Assembly (NCBI GenBank): GCA_023409735.1
Contig: JAEYRB010000063.1
Coordinates: 1-64,000 of the forward strand
DNA length: 64,000 nucleotides
From: Bacillota bacterium
GTDB lineage: Bacteria > Bacillota > Clostridia > Acetivibrionales > DTU013
Reading direction: 5' to 3'
Below the pieces are notes generated by a model. The model was not told the origin of the DNA. It worked only from the letters and a program-made list of their open reading frames with translations, and searched no databases. The translations under genes and the position numbers were made by a program. Position 1 is the stretch's first letter; the number at the start of each line of letters is the position of its first letter. Of the stretch, positions 25,545 through 36,500 are shown piece by piece.

Positions 25545-26522
25545 TCAGAATACCTGACTTGCCTCACTAAGCACATCCTCCGGTATTGTTACGCCTATCG
25601 CTTCTGCGGTAGCCTTGTTTACGTATATGTCCATGTCATCCATGGTTTTAACAGGAATTTCAGATGGCTTTTTACCTTTTAAAATATCTATAACTATTTT
25701 AGCTGTTTCCTGTCCCAGTATAGTGTAGTTGATTCCATAGGTAGCCAGACCTCCGTCCTTTACCATTGAATCGGCTCCTACATAGACAGGTGTTTTTGTG
25801 GATTCCGTTACCTGGGCGACAACAGCCATTGCTTTGGCTATGGTATTATCGATCGGTGAAAATATTGCATCAACCTTGCCTGCAAGAGACTGAGTCACCT
25901 GCTGGACCTCCGAGGTATTGGTAACGGTGCCGTCGATAACCTCTAAACCGTTAGCTGCTGCATATTCCTTCAGATTGTTTATAACTGAAATGGAGTTCGT
26001 CTCACCTGAATTATAAAGTGCTCCTATCTTCTTTATATCAGGAGTTATGCGTTTTGCCAGCTCCATTATTTTTTCTGCCGATACAGCATCTGATGTTCCT
26101 GTTACATTTGCTCCGGGCTGTTCAAGGCTTTTTACAAGGCCGGAACCTACCGGGTCAGTACAGGCCGAAAATACTATGGGAATACTTGTTGTCATATTTG
26201 CTGCAGCCTGCGCCGAAGGTGTTGCAATTGCAATTATCATATCCTTTTTATCAGTCTTGAATTTTTGACAAATTGTATTAAGATTGTTTTGGTCGTCTTG
26301 TGCGTCCTTGTAATCGATACGGATGTTTTCCCCGTCAACATAGCCATTTTTACTTAGTTCGTCAATAATTGACTGACGGATAGTATTAAGGGATGGATGC
26401 TCCATGATCTGTACTATTCCGATGTCTATGATGCCGTCGTCTTTGCCTGTGCATGCGGTCATTGTGAGTAACATTGCTGCCAGAGTCAATACTGCTGTGA
26501 TGGTCTTGAAAAGCTTTTTCAT
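25545..26522 (-). CDS. trpX: ABC transporter substrate-binding lipoprotein, TrpX-like
   Basis: A 325-residue periplasmic-type binding protein, lipid-anchored. The signal peptide (MKKLFKTITAVLTLAAMLL) ends in the lipobox TMTAC near residue 25. The mature part shows family strands IDIGIVQIMEHPSLN, GYVDGENIRIDYKDAQ, IPIVFSACTDPVGSGLV and DAIFSPIDNTIAKAM of the DUF534/TrpX group. The start is ATG 26522, 7 bases after GGAGG; two in-frame upstream ATGs are too close to or before the site. First gene of the operon behind the T-box leader. Tryptophan as ligand is inferred from family plus leader. Confidence 0.9.
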   Translation of the reverse strand: MKKLFKTITAVLTLAAMLLTMTACTGKDDGIIDIGIVQIMEHPSLNTIRQSIIDELSKNGYVDGENIRIDYKDAQDDQNNLNTICQKFKTDKKDMIIAIATPSAQAAANMTTSIPIVFSACTDPVGSGLVKSLEQPGANVTGTSDAVSAEKIMELAKRITPDIKKIGALYNSGETNSISVINNLKEYAAANGLEVIDGTVTNTSEVQQVTQSLAGKVDAIFSPIDNTIAKAMAVVAQVTESTKTPVYVGADSMVKDGGLATYGINYTILGQETAKIVIDILKGKKPSEIPVKTMDDMDIYVNKATAEAIGVTIPEDVLSEASQVF

Positions 26523-26603
26523 AATCATACCTCCAAATATTTTCAGCATTCATGCTGTATAGTATTTGTCGATTATTCTTCAAGATGAATGTTATGCTGC
26601 AGA

Positions 26604-26878
26604 AAACAAAAAACACCTATCCTATATAATAAGGACAGGCGCTTACCTGCGGTACCACCTTAATTGACACAGCATAATCTGCATCCGCTTTGAAAGAGTG
26701 CCGACACACTCATCGCCCTATAACGTTGGCTGCACGTCGGTAGCTAATGGGGCTTAAAATGCCTTTTCGCTCCGCCCTCAGAGGCCCATTTGTCTGCTCC
26801 TGGCTTACCGGGCTTCCACCACTCCCGACTCGCTTTGTAACCGGTGTACAGTTTTACTCCCTCTTCAACGGTTTAATT
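26604..26878 (-). promoter_or_regulatory. T-box leader, probable tryptophan specifier (UGG)
   Basis: On the minus strand: Stem I start GTTGAAGAGGGAGTA, distal AGCGAGTCGGGAGTGGTGGA, and a specifier region with TGG at 26788-26786 in AAATGGGCC. The antiterminator T-box AAGGTGGTACCGC follows at 26661-26649. The competing terminator pairs CGCCTGTCC with GGATAGGTG and is followed by TTTTTT (26606-26641). Uncharged tRNA-Trp would stabilise the antiterminator and let trpXYZ be transcribed. AUG, one base earlier, would give Met, but UGG agrees with the transporter family. Confidence 0.92.
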
Positions 26879-26884
26879 GAATTG

Positions 26885-26914
26885 ATAATAGCATAGGACG
26901 AAGGAAGATGTCAA
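26885..26914 (-). promoter_or_regulatory. Sigma-A promoter of the trp transport operon
   Basis: On the minus strand a perfect TTGACA at 26914-26909, an 18-base spacer and TATTAT at 26890-26885. It lies just upstream of Stem I of the T-box. Confidence 0.7.
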
Positions 26915-27513
26915 GTGTGTTTCAAATATATGCTTTTGCGATGTAGGCTATAAACCTTCCTAACACTCATTAGTGTCTTTGAAGCCTTATGCAGGTATTC
27001 TTTTTCGGTCAGCATCTTTATCCCTTCGGGTCATCTTCTTTGCTCTTCTTGTTTTCTCTGTTGTATAGGGATTGAATTGCTTTACTGCCCATAGCCAAAT
27101 ATAATGTTTGCCAATATGATTATTTAATGGTAATATTATACTATGGACTTTATTTTGAAAGTACCGATATTAGCGTTATGAAATTTTTAGCAAAAATTTC
27201 TTAATGCTAATATTGGTATTTCCAGTAATAGTTTATGTCAACAGTTTTATGATAAATAATTGATATAGAAATCCATCAAACACCATGATTATGAAAGCTT
27301 TTTATAAAGCAACTTGATATCTCATGCATTAGAAATAGTGGTTTTGCTACAGAAAAATAATATATAAGTTTACAGAAGATTATAGGTGAGACAGACCTTT
27401 GATAATGGATCTATACAGCAAGCGCAATATGCCCACCTGTGTCAATGTCCATACATCAATAGTATATAACAACCTGATGGCACAAAATGTATATTTTATT
27501 AGAGGAGGCAATC
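26915..27513. other. Gene-free region upstream of the giant SLH gene, with a large palindrome
   Basis: About 600 AT-rich bases without a gene. At 27158-27222 an imperfect inverted repeat of roughly 30 bases per arm (AAAGTACCGATATTAGCGTT against AATGCTAATATTGGTATTT) folds around AGC, with the innermost part AAATTTTT/AAAAATTT. It is 290 bases before the giant gene start and could be an operator, a terminator for leftward or rightward transcription, or a palindromic mobile scar. An AGAGGAGG site lies at 27501-27508. Confidence 0.55.
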
Positions 27514-30500
27514 ATGAAGAAGCTACACCTAAGACTGATAGCATGTCTGTTGTTGATTTCCATGGCTTTGGTCAACTCCGGATTCGGAGCCATGATTCAG
27601 ACAGATGATAAACAAGGAGGTAATGGGACTGGGTTTACCATCGTAGATGATGCTGGTAATGAGCAAAAAGTAGATGAAGCATGGGTGGAGGACTACCCAT
27701 ATGGCGTCTTTGCACTGGGGAAAAGCGAGCTGCTTGTAACCGAAGGCGGAGAGGAGCAAGTCCTGAAGGTATACCGCTTGGGCGGAACCATGGGCAAGGC
27801 CTCTGCAATTCTCCACTATCAGCCCGCCGTGACCGAGAATGAGGATAAAAGCTACAATTATAGCTCTGCTATCTCGGCTGACGACATAATTGTTGAGGTT
27901 GAGGATGAGCTACCAATCGCAGAATATCAGCAATGGGGCAATGAACCGGATCCGGAGGAAACAGATACAAAGATAATAGCATCATTGGGCACGGATGGCC
28001 AAGGGGCCCCCTGTACAATACTCTCCTTAGGGCTTGAGCAAGACGCTGAAACTTATCAGTGGTACGCTCTTATGAATGGCGAATGGACTAAGGTTAAAGC
28101 TGCCGAGGGATCTGAGCTGCCGGTTGGAGAAGAAGAACTGACAGATTATGATTTCCGCTGTGTTTTCACCCTAAACGGAGCTAACTACTGCACGGATTCA
28201 TACAAGGGAGAGACCTATACCAAACCAGCGGAGGAGGATACCCCAGAGGCTCCGACAGATATTGAGCTAAATCCTGAGCCTACCTATAGCCAGCTTAACC
28301 TCTCTGAGGGGAAAACCCCTTATGATGGTTTCCTGTTTGAGGTCTGCTTTGCGCAAGGTGAGTATGAAAAGGAAATTCATATCCGCGCCAAGGATGATGA
28401 GACGGCTGAACTGGATGAATATGCTACCCTCACAATAACTGAGTGTATAGGCGGACAGGTACTGGAATCTCTCAATACACTTATGCTGCGCCTGGCAGAC
28501 AACGATGAGGCCACTGAACCATCGAAAATTGGATTTGCAGTGATTAATGCAGAATTTGATAAGTCTGATGGAGTAGCCCGACTGACTGTTGTACGCAGCG
28601 GTGATACTACCAAAGCCTTAAGTGTTGACTGGACGCTTGCAGACGGTACTGCATCTACGGGAATTGACTTTGTAGGCAATTCCGGTACGCTATACTTTTA
28701 CGGCTCACAGACAGAGCAGACAATTGAGGTTGAACTCATTAATAGCAAAATCGAGGATTATGACAGGAAGCAGTTCACAGTAAGCCTGTCTAACCTGTTG
28801 GGTGACGATGCATCAGTGATTACTGATAACTTATGTACCGTTTCCCTATATAACTCCAATAAAACTGAAGAACTGAATCTTGCCAGTACCCTTTATGATA
28901 TAGACGCAGTAGACATATCGGGGAATGTTGAGGAGTCATCCGGGGCTGCTGTCGGCAGTGGTATTATTACCGGCAGGCAAAGCACGGGCGAAGACAGTAT
29001 TAATGTTCTGTCCGGTAACGGTGATGTATGTACGGTTGACTGGGGTCAAAATGAAAGCGAAGAAGTGGAAGCTCTGCTGCAACAGTATGGCAGAATTACT
29101 TTTAACGGCGGCAACTGGGGACAGACTACCTCTTATAATATGTCAGTCTCATCTAATGGCAAAGGGGATAATACATCTACAACACAGAATGTTACAAATA
29201 TCTCAAAGCTTTATAAAAGCCTGTCAGCCAATGTCTATGGCGGCGCAAAGTTTGCCAGCGGGTGGGATAGGTTGTGGTACGGCGATAAGGAATTTGCCTA
29301 TACATATTTTTCAAGCAATGTGGGAGGCACTGTAAGCCGTTGGGACTGTAGTCCCGTATTTTCTTCAAAAGGCCTTAATATATATTTATCCAGTAGGAAC
29401 CCCTTCTATGTAAGCCATAGCTGGAACTACGGGAGTTCATCAGCAGGTTCGCTTAAGCTGGGTGTGACTACCTATGAATCACGCGGTTCGGATGGAAATG
29501 TTAACGCTTCTACGACTGTATCTCTGACCAGGCGTATTTTTAACAACGACTTCTATTTAAATATCTATACTGCCAACGATTCAGATATGGCTCAAGCCGT
29601 GACAAAGTATAACAGTGATAACTATAGTAATATAGTCAAATCCGTGACGATTGGTGAGGGCGGTGCATATTACGGAAAGCTCTACGAAGGCTCGACCTTC
29701 AAAGTGGAATTAGGAAATACACACCTTAAGTGCTCCAATGCCTACATAGTTGACAGTAACGGAACGGAGGTACTAACCGGTTCGGTTAGCGGCAACATTA
29801 TTACCTTCAGTAATGTTATGCTGGATCCGAACGGAACTTATACAGTGCGTCTTGTGCTGGAGCGGCAGCAAAAAATAAAGATCAATGTAACAACCTCCAC
29901 TAAGGTGGATTCTACGGGTCTTCCTGTTGGCGGTGCGGAAGCTGCAAATACAGCTGCATATAATCTGTTGAAATCAAAGAATACTGCGGGTGGAATGATT
30001 ACGGTGGGTTATACGCAGAAAAGCGGTAAGCTGTATTCCACAGCTGATCCTGTGAGTACGAAGATCTCCATTGGAACGCTGGATAGTGCCTCAGGTGTAG
30101 TTGCACCTGAACTTGTAACAGACTTGCAATATGTAAATTTCAATTTGTCTGAGGATGATGTAATTCTCTTTAATGGTAAGGCATACGCCGGTAATGAAAC
30201 GATCTGGCTGGCAGCAAAAGATCTTACTCCTAAAGATCTCATCTTTTATTTCTATGAGAAGGACTTTCTTTCTGCTGAGAGGCCTATGAAAGCAACCATT
30301 GACTCAACAGCTATCTATTATGACGGAAATGGTAATGGAAAAATCGATGGTTACTTTAACAAAGATACAAATGTCTTTATGGTTACAGCCCCGGATATGT
30401 TTATTAACTACCTGTCTGATGGGGACTATGAGGAGACGAGCTTCCAGCCTGTTGTTGATAATAACGGCGTGGTCCATCAGTATTTTATGCGTCCGTATTA

Positions 30501-33500
30501 TACTGCCAACCCGGTTTGTTTCGTGGTACCTATGGGGCACAGTGATGGCGAACGGATGCAGGTAATGCCCGGCTTTATCACTGATGTAACTGATTCCTCT
30601 GCTTATGAGGCACTGACCGCGGAACAAAAGCAATATCGTGTAATTGTCAGCGGCAGGACGCTGCTTGAGGAAAACGGAACTGAGAAATACTCCTCAGACG
30701 ATCATTATAAATATACAGCAGCGGCTACGGCATACAGCTACATAGACATACCTCTGGGAGGAGACAAGAGCCCAAGCCGTCAACTGACAAATAACGAGCT
30801 TGGTTTTTCGATAAAAGACGGCAGAGTAGGCGATTCAGAATATATCTTTAAGGATGGTCTGGCCTACTACTATTCCAGCTCCGGACCGGGAGGCCTTGGT
30901 GATGCTGTGTATGAATGGAAACCGGACTACAAGGGCAATCTTCTATATCCTTTCAATAGTCCATCGCCCATTACTATTCCTCACTCTTTGGCAGGAAACA
31001 ATATTCCCATTACCACGAATGTAGAAACCTGGTATCAGATGACTGATGCTGATGGAAAGTGGACAAACGCTGCACCTTCCGTAGATGATACAGATTATGC
31101 CAAAAATTCTTTAGGCAAATACATAACAGAGGTCAGGCCAAACACTGCCGGAAAGGCAGCACTTAATGCATATCTAGGTGCCTTTGGCTCTAATGACACC
31201 TTCGCTCTGATCATTAATGAACAAAATCAGACCACTGATAGCATTTTAGATGGTCTTAGCAGCATGGAAGAAAAAAAGAGTAACGCTGAGACCATAACCA
31301 GAGGTACTGTTGGTGCTTTCCCTAACTCTGAGTATCTCAAACAGAATGGCTCTTCCCAGAATAAGGGTAATAGCAGCAGTGAGGGACAGGGAGAATATGA
31401 GGAGTTCTCTGCAGATACGGATTCGGAGCTCTTTTCCTTCAGTTCAGAGGCTGTTGGTATTTTGGGAGTAGAGACAGATGGGTACGAAGTGAGCTTCTCT
31501 ATAGGCATTCCTGTCTATGGAAAGGATAATGGAGGTGGTACCGGCTCCGCTGCAAACACTTTCGATGATACTGCAGAAACAGCCGGAAAAATCAAAGATT
31601 TTATAAAAGCAATAAAAGGTAAACAAAAAGCAAAGGATGCCTTCAGCAAGCTAGCTGGAGACAACCTGGACGCAAATAAACTTAAATCTAAGTCCGTAGA
31701 GTTTTCGGTGAATGTTTCGCTAGGTATAACACTCAAGTACAGCCCTCTTGATAATAAGTATAAGTTTGCTGAGGCGGCACTTGCTGCAACTGTTGGTATA
31801 GAGCTGCGGCTTCAGTATCGTTTTACGCCTGTGCCGATCTTGTATGTATATGCCCAATTCGGCGCTGAAGCAACTATACAAACGGGTCTTGGCCAGGAAA
31901 GAGATGTAGTACCGGGTATTAGTATTACAGAGCCCAACAAGAGCATTGATCTATATGAGGTTCCCGGAACAGGTCAGAGCCGTCAGTATTATTTCATCAG
32001 CAATATGAAGGCCTTCAATATTACCTTCAGCGGCAAGCTTTATATGGAATGCTATGAGGTTACCGACGTTAACAGTGATGGTAAGTATGATGACAATGAT
32101 ATTCTGGGCGACGTTCCTTCGGGCTTTAATGCAGGCTATCTCAGCTCGGATGGTAAGGAACCCACTGAGGTCATACTTCAAATGCAGAATGAATTCCAGC
32201 TTTCAAAACCTCTGTTGGTAGTGCTTACTGTTATGGATGACCAAAACGATAATAACAATACCAAGGCTACGATATCATCCATTGTGCTTATTAAGGGCGT
32301 TGAACAGGATCTATACTGGGAGGGCTTTCAATTCTCCATAGAAGGAAGCATTGAGCTGGGTATCGGCATAGGAATAGAGATCGCTAAGGTAGAGATCTTT
32401 GCCAAAGCCAGTCTGGGCATAGCATTTACTCTTGGCTCCTATGACGGTGATAAAAATACTGCGGCAACCTTTGATGAATTCAGCCTTAGTGTGGGCCTGG
32501 GCTTCAGAGTTGTATTCTTATTCTTCAACTATGAGCAGGATCTGATCGAATACCATTTGAACTATGACGCTGAGGAAGATAAGGACGGACAGGATGTCGT
32601 ATCCAGCAGCGGCTGGTCTCACGGGTGGTCAGCATTGGGAGGTAAATTTGGCGGAGACTCCGCTTTGAGCGCTCAGGGTGACGAGGCTGATGGAAAGATC
32701 CATGTCTATATAACTCCACCAAGCAAGCTGCGTGCCCAGGTTTATGATAATAATGTGACGCAGCGGAAGGGCGACGTAGAAGATCTGGCATATAATACCA
32801 ATACAAACTTCCAGGTATCAGGCTACGGTTCCAGCGTAAACGCCTTCAAGCTCCTGGACAAGGTAGGTACCGGCTATGACTATCAAATAGTCACTGTAGG
32901 CAATGATAATTATGTGGTCTATACAGGCACAAATGATGATTCCGCTGCTGCAGCCGTAGATAATACTGAGCTTAAGCTTTCAAAGCTGCTGCAGTATGAT
33001 AACAAATATGGTTTTGTTAACCCCATAGCTGGCAACAGCAGTAATGAGCTTGCGCCTAAATCCATTCCTGTAGATGGTGACGGCACAGGTGATCTGGATT
33101 TCTATACATGGGCAGATATAGATGGCAAGACAATTCATGTAGTCTGGGTTAGCTATGCAAATAAAACTTCGGTAGTGACTGAGCCGACAGGAGATAAGTA
33201 TTCCTATCAGGGCACAGAAATGTCGGCAGATAATTATACCGCCATTGGGAAACCGGCAGGCGGCGCATATACCACCACCGCTGAGCCTGATACATATGTA
33301 AATACCGGCATCGGCTCGTCATTTACATTTGATGGAACGGCTATGAATGCCGCAAACTATAATAGTATCAGCCTTGCATCAGTGGATGTTGCAGTTGAGC
33401 CGACGGAAGGCATGTATTACACTACTGTGGATATGTCTGGAACTGAAGGTTGGAATAATGAGGAAATTACAGTAGGGGAAGACAAGATGACCTACTGGTA

Positions 33501-36500
33501 CCCAATCAGCTATAGCAGCCTTGATGAAGCTCAGCAGGCCTACCAGACAGAAATCATAAAGTTTAAAAACTACACCGCATACACAGCTGCAAAGTTGGCT
33601 TATGACGAATGGACAAACTACTATAAGTGGTACAACTACTTTTATCTAAGTGAAATTCAGAATCAGGTAACAGCAGCTTCACGAAATACTGTAGTCAAGC
33701 ATGCGACCTTTGATACCACAGCTGAAGATACAGATACAAAATTCACACCATACCACACTCTGACAAGCTCTGTAGGTCAGACCTATAACTTCCTGCCTCA
33801 TAGTGAAGGGGATGCCGTAGTCTATGCTCAGTCGGTACCTTACAGTGAATCAGACCTTACAGCACGCCTGACTGAATATGATGACTATCTGGATGATGTA
33901 CTCAAAGCCGAAGAAAGCGACAATTCTGCAACTTCACAGAAGTATATTGCCGCAACGAAGAAATATCGTCTAAACTATCAGCAGTCCCTGCTGTCAGTCT
34001 ATGGCGGCAACAGCAGGCTGACTATCACTGCTCCCGACGGTACTTCCTATGCAAATGGAGTAATGTACGTAAGCAAGCATCAGGAAAATGGTAAAGGTGC
34101 GGCAGAAAACCAGACTAACGAAATTATCACCAATCTGGAGCTAACAAGAGTTGGAAGCACTTACTATCTTTCATATGTAACACAACAGGATAAATTTGAG
34201 AAGGATAGCGGCGGAAAGTATAAAGATATTTGTACAATTACTCGCCTGTATTTGCGTTCGTTCTCGATTGAGAATAATGATGATACGACAATCGAAGCAC
34301 CTGCTAAAAAAATCGTTTGGAGCGACCCATATCTGCTTCGTACAGTGGTCAACCGTGAGCAGGATAGTGCAGCCGATGGAATATATGATGTTTCTCTTGG
34401 ACTAAAAGCACTCTACCAAGATCCTTATATATCAAATCTGAACTTCCTGACCGGAAAGCTTGGAGATAAGCTGACCGGAGAGGAGGAGACGTTCGAGACT
34501 TTTGGAACTGTACAGGAGGAGACCTTCCTGCTCTTTGAAATGAACGGAAATACATATGTCATTGACCAGGCAAGCCTGGCCTCCATTACAGGGGACGGAC
34601 ATAAGGGCACCATACATCCCTTCTTCACCTATAAGCAGAGCTATGGCGATGCGCTGGATCAAAACAGCAGCGAAAACCTGAGCTCAGGTAAGAGCGAGGT
34701 AGTAATCGGCGCGGACGGGGACGGCAATGTGGCCGCCGTCTACACCGGATCGGTACCAAATACCGTCAACAATGCCATATATATTGCTTATTGGGATCCG
34801 GAAACAGGCATGTGGAGCAATGGTGTCATGCTTGCAATGAATTATATGGATGTATATGAGCGTTCAGTAGCTAATGGCTGGGATTCTACCACAACTGAGA
34901 AGGCCTACTTTGATGAGAAATCAGGCGGAGGGATGACACAATTTACCTTCTCGAACCTGCAAGTCGCACTTGGAAGAAAAACAAGCTCTTCCGTAGGTGC
35001 CGGGGGGCTTTCCACACAAGGTGAATCAGATACAATCGAAGAAGTCTCTGCAGCATCTGTTTATGGAAGCGTTATGGAGTTGTTAGGAATTCATCCTCAA
35101 ACGGATGAAGCTACCACACAATCTACGACTTATACTCCTGCGGAAATTTATGCATTGACTGAACAAGCTGAGCTGCTCGGAGTTGATACCGGCTCCGGAA
35201 CTGCCAATAATGCCGAGCTTCTTATTTTAACACAGGGTACTCTGCTTACTCTGGAGGAATATGAATCCGGCTCCGGAAATTCTATCATCGCGCCTATACG
35301 AAATGCTGCCGGAACTGCGCCGGAGCCCGCTGATGTAGGCATATATGCCATCAGCTATGGCAAGGGCGAGCAGCAGGTAGGAAATGTGGCATTGAATTTC
35401 GGCTTCTATGAGTTTACTGTAGGTTCACAGCTTTATGCCAAACTCAGCCTGAAAAACGTAGGAGATGCAGCTATACGCGGTTCTAAAGATCAGCCTGCTG
35501 TTGTGAAGCTGAAGCTTCATGATGCGGATGGCATCGGCGATGCGGAAATGGCACAGTGGGAGATCTCTCAGAATATTGGTGCCGGCCAGACAGTAAGCTT
35601 AGCTACTGCAGACGAACCATGCAAGCCCCTGCCTGCCAATTTGGGCATAGGTGACTATTTCTATATCACAGTGGAGGAAGATGTTGATTACATTACCGGA
35701 CAGGGCGGAACTCCTTATTCCTACAATTCCTCTACAGACAAAAATGTAAAATATATGTTCAATATTGAGGATAAACCCGAGCTTGGTGTGGAAAACCTCA
35801 AGACCAAGATCACAGGTGTTGAACTGGATGGAGATTCCAGGGTAGAGTTATCCTTTGATGTAACTAATAGAGGTAAGAAAAAAGCGGAGGAAGTATTTGT
35901 ACAGTTTGCATATGTCAGCGGCTACGATGAAGAGGGAAATGAAATTTATAAGCCTCTTGACCTGAGCGATAGTCAGATATATGTCTCACAGCAGAAACTG
36001 ATTAATGATTCCATGACAGTGCTGGGTGTAAATGACCTCAGCAAGGGTATCATTTATCTTGGTACTGATAGTGCATTCTATACCGATGATTATTACATCA
36101 CAGCAGAGAAATATAATGATATCCTTCGCAGCTACTACAGTACTACCGAAGTCTCCGGCTGGGACAGAGGTACTTATAATAATGTTTACTACTACTATGA
36201 TCCGCTCTACTACATCTCGGCTTATGCAGCCTATGAGGCCGGTCAGAAGGCGGTGGAGGGCTGGAACTATGACAGTACCTCAGGAAACTACTACAGCAGC
36301 GTTTATGCAAACTATGACGCCGCCGTGGCAGCAGCCGATGCGGCACGTAAGGCAGAGTATATAATTACTAAAGCCCAATACGACGCTTTGTCAGATACAG
36401 ATAAGGCGATCTGGAAGGCAGCATCCGGATTCTATATTCCGGTAGGCTATGCAAGCTATGCAGCTGCAGAAGCGGCTTATGAAGCCGCAAAAGCAGACGT

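Noticed and set aside
26786..26789. Methionine (AUG) as T-box specifier
   Set aside because: AUG is possible by shifting one base, but UGG agrees with the TrpX-type transporter downstream.
32062..32106. Dockerin/cellulosome assignment for the giant protein
   Set aside because: Only single calcium-loop sequences occur, without the paired dockerin repeats, and no cohesin or cellulase is in the window.
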